DNA of 64,000 nt from Polystyrenella longa (GTDB lineage: Bacteria > Planctomycetota > Planctomycetia > Planctomycetales > Planctomycetaceae). Of the stretch, positions 38,401-40,836 are shown piece by piece. A program made the position numbers and the translations under genes. The stretch is taken from positions 5,727,001-5,791,000 of the forward strand of contig NZ_CP036281.1 in assembly GCF_007750395.1 (NCBI RefSeq). The letters are read 5' to 3'. The notes under the pieces are model-generated. The model was not told the origin of the DNA, searched no databases, and worked only from the letters and a program-made list of their open reading frames with translations. Numbering within the stretch: the first letter of the stretch is position 1; the number at the start of each line of letters is the position of its first letter.

Positions 38401-38673
38401 AGGAAGTTTGCCTGGATGAAAGCGATTGAAGACTGGGCCGAAGCTAATCCCGCATGGTTTAGAAATGTTTATCGAGATCTTGCAAACTATGTTTCTGATG
38501 CCGGTCAGATTATTAGAGCAAATAAAATAATTCAAAATACTTGGGATTGGACCAGTAGTGGATATACGACACTCGAAATGATCGAAACAGGTATTTGGTC
38601 GTCGGTTCGTCGTTTGGGGTTAAGTGAAAAAGGTCCAGAAACAATTGTTCGTATTTTACGCGAAAGACTATAA
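11452..38673 (+). CDS. Giant LEPR-XLL / VWA / PPC / PKD / He_PIG / Calx-beta / RHS protein with C-terminal toxin-like tip
   Basis: A single 9,073-residue frame. The basic N-terminus lacks an obvious signal peptide and carries ESLEERLLLS at 39-48, the LEPR-XLL-type motif of planctomycete surface proteins. Domains in order: VWA first half (about 108-165), CBM6-like module (about 224-370), PPC-like array, VWA second half (about 1175-1370), beta modules flanking PKD domains (about 1716-1885; WVIDWGDG), two He_PIG domains, a second split VWA (2407-2465 and 4085-4265), about 20 He_PIG repeats (about 4377-7047) with nested Calx-beta, a YD/RHS shell (about 7250-8802), a glycine-rich hydrophobic stretch, and a 130-residue C-terminal tip. 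RHS shells encapsulate a toxin that is released by proteolysis near the DPxG motif. I infer a secreted or surface polymorphic toxin; the trigger, export route and target are unknown. The following small gene is the likely immunity gene. Confidence 0.9.
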   Translation: MKPFFWFESLRNKLRNNTEKRKVLKRHRVDHKQIPASVESLEERLLLSVTTTDIDPNPADTSTSATSNVSPESIDLQLLLNQSITETVTLTLPTGGIGEEDPQVPTADVIFVVDESASMGGEHSWISEMVLDLETALEDQGIFNNRFALVGYLDKGSVFNMAPSVDQISIYDESGAIVDKGTVKREYRDDGSGNVGYVRAEFNLPADGTYYAVLNTQQLDLLGEVSIEAENYKTATTGSLGDTWTVEDNYVASSGQQIASGPDNGTSYGSGSVNNAPRLDYDINFDEADSYYVWIRGERPDTNGDQIHFGLNGSRISSINSFNFWENNLGWAEAGTRITVPSTGIHTLNLWMGEDGINIDKIVLTKDPNFNPTGQGPSESVQDQNGVFLQNTSSHEYGFYLEDNSAAITNAALSFDTAYQGVTTKAGIDHTYSFTTGSTTDLLFEPLSNDENYEWSLSGPSGEIVADKGFNLADTLLSATASGTYTLTIRATGPTNGPYGFRLVDLTTPASLTTGTTTTATLDPVAESKVYSLAMVAGSQYYFNETGWDGTANARWRLVDDNGAVLFDSSLSDDHDLITATSTATHYLIVEGDIHETASTARSFTFTVEDLGSVSSATQALTLGTAINSSLTQIGEQAHYTFTLASDALLYFDSLTNSTYLNWSLTGPSGEIVVNQDFTGGNQVLNLSSGNYTLTVDGTETAIGSFHFNLQSLSTLATTMTPGIAVTDTLDPETESHVYQFSAATGGMYSFDSQSWTGSANASWKLVDPYGNILFDETLDTDVSTLHFHEGGTYSLIVEGDEAETSTTPGYTINIVAHGTDTSTPAPLDLSQVVSGDISASNEQDTFTFTVASAGLFAFDALTDNGPVRWSLTGSTSGTVVSNRLFSASNGKNVSDANATLNLAAETYTLTIDADTDVTGDYAFALIDLGASATTLTAGTALNPRFNSHAIKPYKFTATANDRLHLLLNNWTGTTESQWRVVDDAGTVVASADLNQGTGAITLTAGGTYYLLLEGDQSETVLNSSVNVEIELEEVTTSATLVMSTPTTGNIASVGDKHEYTFTGTEGDTVLVDFTSAATTDHQITLRGPNGETLFVSNSHPANVGIQVTDLELSETGTYQLVISAEDSSTGAYEFQVSVRDDLQMDHEVKGVYDSFYTREVFKFNGLEGQSIQLKMDAWGTAADFGYAAKRLSTLGGDEDGYNAIELGLNLLDFREDASKHIILITDEDRDNFDNNLTASTLQADLEAQGINLHSILNMQIDSTDQVDLALGVNGDSPDSRAYFPDGNGGYISEPSGGVTFNRYSSPSYEYTSNVDTQVDYINPTLAVEGTIWDLRQLRSGGTLGTTFATALSFQEAFVDVITEEVADHYYSLALSKSGVDFAFSAATFTEETVSFDVTFTENGASHIFDLQFIQSGDTANPFGSLPVSLTSNYVKLAEEADFNTAYSDTFTLDSGTNALALRFNNLNFDTSTVDEINDAFELALVDSNGDPVVGTILQNRDAFFNYTEGETPNYGNGVLFETDISNSFSTVTVDVSHLTAGTSLTLIARLVNDDNDSTTSVIIDPRLLQLDVSPVVNPTTTSPTEANNTPQTIYPARMEDVTDLTTSSYRATSFNEETDVLYSAVEIENTSAEILRGPILIGVQNISNVNVSLTNIDGTLPDGTPYYDISHLLTGDVWDPTEVLSGFSLQFTNSNQVQFDFDLVVYADYMETITGAPTVNEGSTYTLNLAVSDFNVSSWVIDWGDGGSSTITGGTLTATHTYADGPNNYTITSTASDGTLIVDTNDLSVAVANVDPVLTISGAQSVVQDSTYPLGLSVTDPGDDTLTEWVIDWGDGTSPQTIPGTSLAVDHVFTSPGAYTITATASDEDGTYSSNSLIVQVGEVFLIENSHFVVEHRYEFTLDESTAAVEVQTYDLFFDTNDLISINDAFELALVDSEGDSVVGTIIAGRDAFYNQTEGELRRLGGGAHYNAGTGAVTIDVSHLAVGTELTLIARLVNNDDDTTTSVGLGEDLTFLTVSPVVGPTTTTPIPVETLSQAINLNELDDVTNSIGVAYTVTSFNEETDRLTTGIQLTNEGTYSVRGPLLMGINGITAAHVRLENADVVGPDGTRYYDLSQYLFDEQDSWFEPSETTTEEIFLTFFNPNHNQFDYDIVVLAKLNSAPLFTTSPVVEVIAGEDYSYDSDAVDPEEDEVTYSLVSGPTGLTIDETTGIVSWTTSLTDANSIESVVIQAQDPYAGTTTQEFSIHVRDTVANRPPRFTSIPVLDAYVGLEYTYQATADDPDGDSLVFAGYEIPGGDFTVGTNGAVIWTPTPDDIDQYFDVELQVDDGNGGSARQAYQILVHANPANHDPIIVSDPQTEHRLPAPRNAATGTVSPELISLLLEEGETSIEPVFYTSPVGELSQATDVVFIVDESGSMTDEHDWLGEMINQLDSHLNSEGISPNYYGLVGYLGTGRAITNEEPYRIRIYDNNNVLVQDLDINASYLSPDIVLPTDGIYTIVVDTEGAAGLTNTNFILTSITDEPVTTSGLDTTYSGSITGVETVTVNFAASAGQEIFIDTTDVDDSIVLYDIVHESGKIAMADQDASVDSGVFSIPRSGNYTLTLKTSDGTSTGDYAFRLVDLTNASTIDTSWSAGTLSGTLETGYEAEYYQFAGEVGDFLQLDSRSTGADTADITLISPSGSILLDGVDANSDAGLTILPEEGTYLVVVSNSSAVSASYEFKLNDLSTVPTIDFNTTITGTFDTVASTNIVKFDASAEELIDFDVTARTGAANATWELLSPYGASLFSGEFSSASTSDQTVFATHDGTYYLLLKSSPLDAAGGTYDFQMTTQSVTSTGMSLGTLVSDTISAPGEYDLHTFTLSETKLVYFDSRTNDPLLNWSLTGPGGTIVDRVRLSEADGKYLPNDEAALELTAGTYVVKIAGNGYSTGDYEFNLVDLHTANSAVFNENTYLTLSPGDRSAFRKFSATAGDKLLFESISATANRGYWRLIDPNGEVVFTRKGEAHGGYHELTETGIYTVLIEGRGSNTVNFNFNFKITPIYMQGTPLTLGATTSGAISVSGEHDIYTFTLTQDALAHFDPLTADTSLEWTLFGPNGIVNNQSYNFAAYDDDYHQHESEVNSKVLLDLLPGNYTLMIKDAGSGTPSYSFALRDLWSETISSATVDGQTINGTLDPGNGTDFYKISATAGDRLDFVNSGDFYDYIRLLDPDGNIVVDTNANADFLYTAEKTGDYLYLLEGDAYNSATVSYSFSVDLYVPPGPGGGGSPTVTTSSLTLDTNVSDSVATDEVNEYTFTLGGAKSLYFDARTSSADLSWTLSSTNGGDIVINRSFNQSNADDISGLDVMLNLPADDYTLTISNSGSSTLTYDFGLLDLASATSHDINSSSHVEYDLSTGYSTDIFSFSATAGDIFTFSSQDPGGGGTLDDGLLRVVEPNGNVVLEVNYDSSHTGFVAETTGTYYILFEGDDSNDETYELTAYKTGTGGTVPSPTSITVGQNIDSTISVANEQDYYEFTLANDSLIYFDSFSNTSSIRWDLASGSGLTLDNFNYFSGSDANNVSDAEVVRSLKAGTYRIKVFGSGSSTGDYSFTLKALSSGTSTSVDTDVTGLLDPANSTNIYQFSGTAGDRLLFDAQVIGAPTGGKWRLIDPDGAVLFNTNRTADLGVVELSKTGTFYLLIEGAVNNSPTGTATYEFRIQSEVIQTTALTLGTTVSDAISQIGQKNEYTFTLNSRTSLYFDTLTENEQLYWKLTGPKGEIVPLTTFSYEDDYHGDPEYDNRNLVIDHTQVKPGDYTLSVQGTSSGNQYSTGNYSFKLSDLSDSSSSTVILPGTQVDQTASPSPANGTDIYRFDVQAGELFHFDSVSVTGDTNGFWRLIEPYGTEVFELSRNVDDGSAADPIILSIPGTYYLLVEGQAADTVATDYSFNVKRIAEPQLQPSRDALSLNLDQEISGTIDQASEPVIYSFSGTKGQRLFYDGLSGNSTYLRAKLVQPNGQNLFDVPANDDSGTFTLTHTGEYELIIHSTGSTGAFSFRMVGIDNTEIATFDQENVNSISQQNKSNTFVVNGLEGDQFRITPGFNFYMGDALDFQDRTDDLNTGGGVEDGYAAIDFALTNFPFRPGAAVNLVLVTDEDRDPFDVSLSYSSILADLEARGAVLHSVVKHNFSTSPYTGAVIGVDNEGMAYIADGSGGFTTTSGGTATSGYGTTKADYIDLSWDNSGVAWNLDILRSGGNSATSFTAAFTEILADEITDQLAIEVIPSIEGVTINNLTGVIESVLAGETVSFDVEFTGTTEAQSFDLLIVRKNDHDYVLASIPVQINTQYYYNVDAIDPDADILSYELTGETHGAEIDADSGVLVWEPTAEGVYEFAVLVTDGNGGKDTQTWTVTVGNSQEENTAPIILEAPALTANPGESFQYQVLAEDADGDTISYLTQGVPPEGLTIDSHTGLVEWTPTIPGEYEFGLRVSDRRGGVDVETFTITVNEYPPANRRPIITSTPHYSGVSNELYRYDAAAIDYDFEPIRFELVAGPAGMTIDEQTGVLVWNPRDKDLGYIPVGIKVIDTQGGFDTQYFEIVIHSLNEPPEFVSEPSPAMGVNQPWSYQSEAVDPNGDVLAYSLLQGPAGMTVSSDGLVNWTPTTEGSYRVRIQADDQRGGTAYQEFTLTITDNSPTSITSTPEYYTYINEDYTYEITVDDPDVGDTVTISLDDESLARGMTLTGSTLSWTPDVLGQFEVRITATDQDGAGQAQVYHLHVVEEVIRSQPPIFDSSPTGPAVVDEEWTYEIEVTDPDGDEVILSLVSGSFPVGMSLNGTTVSWTPSAVSAGELVSIQAEDPHGSATIQTFELPVVSTPEVNNAPVITSIPNVSTPVEEEYRYQIEAYDPNGDPLSYSFSVTDRVASSIGSSLIDGSITDSSLSGGEATFSITGPTNVVEGTDDATFTLSYTGLLNEGQTASVDLAHVLDSTDASDYSNSLQAAINDAISGESLISFDGTTLTFTGASEDPLPGSSEGYAGAATSITSSFTNWSSPTNATGDSTGSPASISLNSNQPSEALAVTDYGLNIPANATITGIQLTLVTTGSEETGWEDIALTKNGTSGVSYKNSGSSGAWDGGSIVYGGSTDLWGTTWTPAEINSTNFGSLIVVERYSGTDSFYVYSAEIEVFYETPTIPQITTTDIDFTLDIADDATTEGNEQFQITLSNPQTTNASGAALIAGAAATTIIDDETSSAPIVFNITGGKNASENSPENELDYTIGYTGALTAGDIAQINVLHNLNETTVSDYDVDVVTAIQNAAAATDGVLFDGTTLTFFGGNDYPSSIDFSVVLADDAELESTESFSIELSQTTGNTSITGLDFTEEGILTWTPDFESSIDVEITVSDGRGGSATQTYTLTSYIPNTPPDISSVPSGPAVVDDEWTYQLDAFDIDEDSLSYALNASALSSGFTIDANGLVSWTPTAVGSEAVEITVSDGRGGIAIQSFTMNAIAEHTLNHAPVITSVPEGPAEVGSTWTYNIVATDADLDPLNYFVSVPAPEAPSVVVASIAGSIVDNQSTTSSEATFAISGDATVTEDPNDADGNTANYQVTFTSSLASTETASVDISQFLGDTTSGDFSETMISALTTAANAESSVSLSGSTLTFQGNGTVSSSAEEEFATAAVADVGAGSEEWANVSYAADGNESTAAHAVLDKYEFPDPLQLTDYDFSIPSTATIEGIKVTVNTSGSNNPMTLTSPIAITKDGTSDAGTPGTTTGTWSGGTVVYGGSSDLWGTTWTAADINSSNFGVIVAPQGSNNGPDYYVHSAKIEITYESVTGDGTTVLQFSLPVTNDSETEESEAYALQLSNAQTANTDGVLITQNTTSTTIVDDETTAAPIVFSITGDTSTTENTGDVDNNEATYTISYTGTLAEGEVTRIDVVHVLNDTASADYITDVVTALTSAAAATSGVDFDGTTLTFYGGGSNPNSIDFTVVLSDDATSESTESYRIELHTTESPYVPIGMNLTSGGVLTWDSTAETELDILITVDDGRGGYATQSFTLSSVDPNTPPGITSVPTGPAYVDEQWTYQVEAEDLEQATLDFDLDAASVSNGFAIDSNGLITWTPTAVTSETVEVTVTDGNGGSGTQTFMIDAIVRSTIDNAPTITSTPEGPGLTETLWSYQVTATDPNEDPLTFSLDQDSLNRGMTITDGLVEWTPNTIGGYPIIVSVDDGNGNVVTQSFTLQVIDSSATNSPPAINSSPQGPAYLNNEWSYQVDATDPDLDPLTYSLDSAGLAAGLQISAGGLITWTPTVETEITAVITVEDGKAAYATQTFTLASINEPPPSNDPPVISSVPGNQVKSGDLYLYQVSAYDPNGDALIYSLVTAPSSMTISSSGLISWTAGDADTYSVSVKVEDSSGASVTQTYTLHVLEERPPLEENEPPVITSTPTGPTALNRGYQYQTIASDANQDVITFSLDQNSLGRGATIDSETGLIEWTPITAGTFEFTVTATDPFGASDSQTFSLPVVDNAPPYITSKPDQYTDMDVEYTYAVTAQDPNPGDTITYSLSSPLSGMSIDAQTGQFSWTPSSIGVFRVNIIVTDNVGASSGQSFDLVVSDPSTPNQNPSIISSPRTSIQLGTSFVHQVIATDPDFDDLNYSLLASAPGGMVIDNGGLITWTPDGEDVATSPHSYTVRVEDGHGGFTEQTYLLSVVTSEVNSAPAITSTPSVNATTGLGYDYQAAATDPEADSLVWNLNNGPTGMQIDSETGYLSWSPNLNQIGQHDVSLTVTDTYGGNSTQTYTLTVRSSNLAPMIDSFPITEAIANTAYYYQVDAYDPDGDEITYSLAAYPSGMTINATSGMINWTPAGSGSVNVIVRVTDARGASVDQSYTLVVAAPATNEPPQFASTPPSLALVGTLYTHALQTTDPNNDTVTFELLNGPTSMSIDTNTGLIEWTPASASSNWEPIRIRISDGTYLVSKTFYVKARANSAPAIAAINDKTISAGKSFRVDVNASDPDGDPIFYSLTTAPDGATVDDFGRILWTTDSSDVGTHPVTVTVTDLLGVSTSETFDITVNADTEVPFVNLYIDTYPNGNLGTEVRLQLYANDNVAIASKTLNLASITVGGTTTPINRVLVLDSNGWTTLTLDQIGTLNFEGTAVDLAGNVGTATPISLQVVDPADVLPPSVNILLPDSDAILTEPTDVIGSVDDDIPASVSWTLTLNSLDGSISKELGTGTGALSNAVLGEIDTTLLPNGTYALTLDAVDNGAHSASETTYIEIEGALKLGNFSVSFLDLAVPVAGIPITITRTYDTLNANKQGDFGYGWNLDISNVKVDVDYVSGVPQESSLGDDIYYPQDTRIVITMPDGSTEGFTLYYAPDAETAIPIYGPMYWIPKFQSDSGNQTELVVPEILLQQVEGEMYLPGTLTGYNPTLSEFGGGFTLKYRNDAELFIDGDDLQLSTIKDSDGNKLFFTETGITSDSGRGIEFERDQAGRIKAVIDPLGNRITYTYNANGDLIAVTDRVEATTQFTYLDESGDPAHYLDEIIAPNGLPAARSEYDETGRLTKVIDADGQTILLDYDSDLKKEVRTDQLDEIWTTWYDDNGNVIRTEDPLGGIVIMTYNDDDLVLSETRVIGSEDDGVNGETDDLTTYYTYKANGDPRTVTDIFGNTSQSFYNPDGFLYQQVDTFGNVTRYSQSPYGSGNKQSVTDPFGNTTTITQTADGGGNRYDLIEDQNGNITRIDYNSYGDVIKTSGSLGSPVTFTIDDLGNQIGTSVIWVNPDNPTDTHTLSSSTEYDDQGRVFHTTDAQGNESWTNYNNIGQVASTTNDLGQSTYYLYDARGQVVMSINHDGSYSQTVFDAKGRSTHSASTNYAGLSRGGSHSIYDALDRVITSESRDDLTIQLVDANEVAFNVSINAQGKLIDDATSLEVDLDAIFGTIVTNAGTVTDSSSTVYDPISGRMLSTSNFDGDTTTYEYNEKSQQSAVESVSDGITRRSETEYDEFGRTYIQRQFVVDLNNPTADPEIRETIYEYDEFGRQFRTTDYHGRVSTTTYDDQGRVDTQTSYNGTVTKNYYDNYGRQYKTDVTVGTETRTTETVYDSNGNRAQNIDPLGRITMYAYDQFGRQVSMTQVVGGIDGSAGHESETDDLATQTFYDVDGNIDYEINQLGLTRDYEYDAEGRLTGVVLPQVYDPVSQQTISPRYVYVYDDHGNQTEIHEYTSATVFRKTTFTYNDYGQRLTRELPSGEIEYFTYDVEEYRQDTHTDFEGNIVDSVFNADDFLEQMLYFTPGSDPAVDAPAETVTYGYDDYGRKISMTDNRGTTTYSYDSNGRQNRIESPEGIINYEFDPITGQKTRTTTEEIGTANITNDFRYTYDDWGRLKTVEVHEQNDVVLVNPEVTTYQYDLVGNLTYTFLTNGTITAYEYDELYRLDLLTHYYGDGDNINDTDMSDNVKMAEYDYTVRADGRRTGVTESTWQSDETLITTDIFSWTYDNLGRMTQEVLDSTDDSLDFTATYTFDLLGNRLTKDLDYFADDTRDEVITYTYNSANQLTSEEKVVGTVDVGTAVNDKHTVYSYTGTLRTGKTVYNKVDFETLSFPDPLEHTTFEYNLQGRMGKVTVDTYTGSSITKQEVTEYEYNERGIRTEAHHTVDEGNDSVLEVDETTTYLNDPNNFTGYNQVLEEVTYDNLAEAEKDRAIYTLGMDIISQFRVNSSYPAGFDTVFHYDGHGSTRMLTDMTGALAVYNTVTQLFRYDAYGEAVGFNKSQAATNFLYSGEQFDQRINQQYLRARYYDLSTGTFNRLDPFFGNLKDPQSLHKYLYTHADPVNGIDPTGRSFGSLVGTALVTGAWGGAIGGVAGGVLAKFNDQSVWKGIGIGAASGFVGGLLLPFSAALGTAGFTAMGVTTGSAAAFGLFAGGIFAGSVSGALDAWLRGENPVEGAMIGAFTGLIGGAVAKAVGSSLNAIAQRAPSLTDDVIQGLKGSEVLVLGRIQDAVEELADELRKAGVNAYTVADPARKFAWMKAIEDWAEANPAWFRNVYRDLANYVSDAGQIIRANKIIQNTWDWTSSGYTTLEMIETGIWSSVRRLGLSEKGPETIVRILRERL
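11560..15570 (+). other. Domain region: first VWA domain split by CBM-like and PPC-like modules
   Basis: The MIDAS motif DESAS is at residues 114-118 (DVIFVVDESASM), followed by the strand RFALVGYLDKGS. The rest of the same fold (WGTAADFGYAAKRL, GGDEDGYNAIELGL, HIILITDEDRDNFD at about 1222-1233) appears about 1,000 residues later. The intervening sequence is a carbohydrate-binding-like module (VSIEAENYKTATT ... GINIDKIVLTKD) and repeated pairs of PPC-like beta modules (EYTFTL...WSLTGPSGEIV...GNYTLTI and YQFSA..G....WRLVDP.G..LFD...GTYSLIVEGD). Confidence 0.75.
18490..24250 (+). other. Domain region: second VWA domain split by a long PPC-like array
   Basis: This repeats the architecture of the N-terminal region. 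VSPELISLLLEEGET echoes VSPESIDLQLLLNQS of the first copy, then ATDVVFIVDESGSM (MIDAS Asp2414) and YGLVGYLGTG. Roughly 1,600 residues of alternating PPC-like modules follow before the second half (NTGGGVEDGYAAIDFAL, LVLVTDEDRDPFD at about 4126-4138). It appears to be an internal duplication of about 2,000 residues. The DNA here is visibly richer in G+C than the first copy. Confidence 0.7.
24560..32600 (+). other. Domain region: He_PIG/cadherin-like stalk with nested Calx-beta domains
   Basis: About 20 repeats of roughly 90 residues follow the pattern P-x-I-x-S-x-P ... Y-x-Y-Q-V-x-A-x-D-P-D-G-D ... S-Y-S-L ... G-M-x-I-D ... G-L-I-x-W-T-P-T ... V-x-V-x-D-G-x-G-G ... T-Q-x-F-T-L. The acidic DPDGD and DDG motifs suggest calcium binding. 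Two of the repeats (26011-27621 and 27916-29550) are interrupted by Calx-beta pairs, and the first Calx-beta of each pair is itself interrupted by a module ending in WGTTWTxADINSxNFG. It is likely a long rigid stalk. Confidence 0.75.
33205..37857 (+). other. Domain region: RHS/YD-repeat shell and RHS core-associated domain
   Basis: Starts at LKLGNFSVSFLDLAVPVAGI then TITRTYDTLN, the usual entry of bacterial YD shells. More than twenty YD-type repeats follow (for example YDEFGRTYIQRQF, YDDYGRKISMTDNRG, YDELYRLDLLTHYYG). It closes with the RHS core signature YDAYGEAVGF, FLYSGEQFDQRINQQYLRAR, YYDLSTGTFNRLDPF and LHKYLYTHADPVNGIDPTG. By analogy with TcC, teneurin and RHS structures this forms a hollow cage around the downstream tip. 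Confidence 0.9.
37858..38673 (+). other. Domain region: variable C-terminal tip (glycine-rich hydrophobic segment plus toxin-like domain)
   Basis: Directly after DPTG the sequence changes to a glycine-zipper-like hydrophobic stretch (about 8805-8925, e.g. GAWGGAIGGVAGGVLAKF), then a soluble domain of about 130 residues. The latter begins SEVLVLGRIQDAVEELADEL, continues with DPARKFAWMKAIEDWAEANP and WFRNVYRDLANYVSDAGQII, and ends IVRILRERL. The LVLG-...-W-...-N- pattern recalls RHS tips of unknown activity, but I cannot name a nuclease, ADP-ribosyltransferase or protease motif. G+C falls here (20/60 bases in 38521-38580, against 32/60 in 37741-37800). Confidence 0.7.
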
Positions 38674-38720
38674 TTTAAAACACACATTAAAAGTAAGTGT
38701 AATACAGAAGGAATTGCATA

Positions 38721-39239
38721 TTGCCCATCATTCATAAAGACGATGATCCTGAGTCATACATTACTTTAAATCCAGGATTGCGTATTACATCTAATAAACT
38801 CATTGAAGTATGGAAAAATATACTATTTTTCGGACGTTCTCGTTGTGTCTGTAGAACAAATATTGCCAATGTGCAAATTAACCTCTATTACTCTAAATAT
38901 TTTAGAACTCCTTGTGGGAATTTTGGAGAAGATGACATTGGAATGAATGCCGTTTTACTGTCTCAGACATTAGGAATCCCACGACTTGATTCAAATACGG
39001 TACAATTATTACGCGAAAATAATCATTTAATCTGTTTTGGACAATGCGAAGTAGATATTGATAATAGACAATTAATATTACAAGGTTCTAACTTGATTTA
39101 TCCGTTCTCTTCTCTTGATCTAGGGAGTGACGGTATTTTAAGAGCGAAACTACACGGAAATGCAATAGCCCAGATCCCAGATATTTGTATTGGGCGACTT
39201 ATTTCATTGATTGAAAATTTGGTGGATGAAAACAACTGA
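38721..39239 (+). CDS. Probable immunity protein for the RHS tip
   Basis: A 172-residue acidic protein starting 47 bases after the giant gene. The start is TTG at 38721 with AGAAGGA 8 bases upstream; no ATG fits as well. It is very AT-rich (16 G+C of 60 in 38761-38820), like the preceding tip and unlike the rest of the giant gene. No signal peptide, membrane segment or known domain is visible; notable pieces are CVCRTNIANVQINLYYSKYF and the C-terminal ICIGRLISLIENLVDENN. Position, size and composition fit an immunity gene that neutralises the toxin tip in the cytoplasm. This is inference from context, not homology. An IS701-type element is inserted 28 bases downstream. Confidence 0.65.
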   Translation: MPIIHKDDDPESYITLNPGLRITSNKLIEVWKNILFFGRSRCVCRTNIANVQINLYYSKYFRTPCGNFGEDDIGMNAVLLSQTLGIPRLDSNTVQLLRENNHLICFGQCEVDIDNRQLILQGSNLIYPFSSLDLGSDGILRAKLHGNAIAQIPDICIGRLISLIENLVDENN

Positions 39240-39274
39240 TATTCAATCCAAACCTATTAATTCAATGTTTCTAG

Positions 39275-40801
39275 TTCGACTGTCCAAGATTGATCTTGTC
39301 AGCTTAACGTCTGCTACGACAAACTGTTAGAAGTGTATTGTCCTTCTTCATACTCTGCGGGAGAAAAGGCGATGGAACGTGCTTTTCTGAAACGAAAGGG
39401 AGTGCTCGATGGCGAGTGCCGTGTCTCTTCTCGATATTTCGCGGCATCACTGAACCGGCTCGAACAATTTATGGAGCCCTTCCTCGTCAACTATCGACGG
39501 CATGAACAAGCTGAACACGCCACCACGATCGTACAAGGATTCTGTTCTGATCTCGCACACAAAAACGGAGAATCGATCGCGTACCTCTTTGGTTTGGATC
39601 GCAAGGCGATCCAGCATTTTCTCGGTGAATCTCGCTGGCAGGATCAACCTCTTCGAAAAGAACTCGTCCGACAGATTGGTACGAAGTTGGGAGAATTCGA
39701 TGGGGTGCTTGCCTTTGATCCGTCGGCATTTGCCAAATCGGGAGATCAATCTGTCGGTGTCGCGCGGCAATGGTGTGGCCGGTTGGGAAAGATCGAGAAC
39801 TGCCAGGTTGCTGTCTACATGGCCTACATCTCATCAAAAGTTCATGCCCTCGTCGATACGCAGTTGTATCTGCCAAAAGAGTGGACGCAGGGTAAAACTC
39901 GTCTGAAAAAAGCGGGAGTGCCGCAGGAAAACCGGAAGCATAAAACCCGTCATGAACTCTGTCTGGAACTGCTCGACCAACATGGGGATCGGCTGCCGCA
40001 CGCGTGGATTACGGGGGATGATGAAATGGGGCGTCCCGCTGATTTTCGCCGAGAATTACGGGAACGGAGCGAACGTTACCTGCTATCTGTTCCCTCCAAT
40101 ACAACCGTTCGTGATCTGGAAAACGCAGAGCCCGAATGGTGTGGTAATGGTCGTCCTCCGAAAAGACCCTCGGTTCGAGCGGACCGTTGGGCAAGTGGAC
40201 AGTCAGCGTCTGTCTGGAAACAGATCGTGATTCGTGATGGAGAACAGGGGCCGCTGGTTGTTGATGCATTAAAACGTCGTGTGTCTACAGGACAACGTGC
40301 ACGACCCACGGCTGCGGAAGAGGTGCTGGTTGTGATTCGATACCGGGACCGGGACTTGAATGTCGTGAAGACCGACTATTATCTGAGTAACGCCGAGATC
40401 GAAACGCCGCTGGAGGAGTTCTGCCGGGCGGCGAAAGCCGAACATCGGATCGAAGAGTGTTTGCAACGGGCCAAAGGGCAAGCAGGCTTAGCGGATTACG
40501 AAGTTCGCAACTGGGTTGGTTGGCATCATCACCAGACGTTAAGCCTACTGGCGAATTGGTTCCTCACCGTCGAAACAGGGCGGTCGGAAAAAAAAGACAC
40601 CGTCAATGACGTTAAATCAAGTTCGAGTGGGCATCGCTTCCATGCTTCGTGTGGCACTCGAGTACGATACACCCCGAAACGTGAGTTGGCGAATCGAACA
40701 ACGCTTAAAGCGGAACCAGCAAGCTCGTTACTATCATTGGAAACAACGCAATCGATTGCCTCCCACAAACATCGAACGACAACGGATATAGGACAGTCGA
40801 A
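39275..40801 (+). mobile_element. IS701-family insertion sequence
   Basis: An element of about 1.53 kb bounded by inverted repeats TTCGACTGTCC (39275-39285) and GGACAGTCGAA (40791-40801), each flanked outside by CTAG. CTAG fits the 4-bp YTAR target duplication known for IS701 elements. It inserted between the candidate immunity gene and a pair of small paralogous genes. The near-perfect ends suggest recent arrival, in contrast to the other, decayed transposons in the window. Confidence 0.85.
39372..40791 (+). pseudogene. IS701-family transposase with a 1-base frameshift in an A8 tract
   Basis: The ATG at 39372 follows GGGAG; an upstream reading from TTG 39333 is less likely. DDE core: LAFDPSAFAKSGDQSVGVAR then QWCG, with NCQVAVYMAY; HAWITGDDEMGR; and an E-rich region ending GLADYEVRNWVGWHHHQTLS. 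At 40588-40595 there are eight A residues. Removing one A joins FLTVETGRSEKK to TPSMTLNQVRVGIASMLRVA, continuing to NQQARYYHWKQRNRLPP, the expected C-terminus, with stop at 40789-40791. As read, the frame instead runs to 40805 with an unrelated tail. This may be a real mutation, +1 slippage on the A tract, or a sequencing error. Confidence 0.85.
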
Positions 40802-40836
40802 CTAGAAAACTAACACCAATCGGGGTCCCTTCAAAC

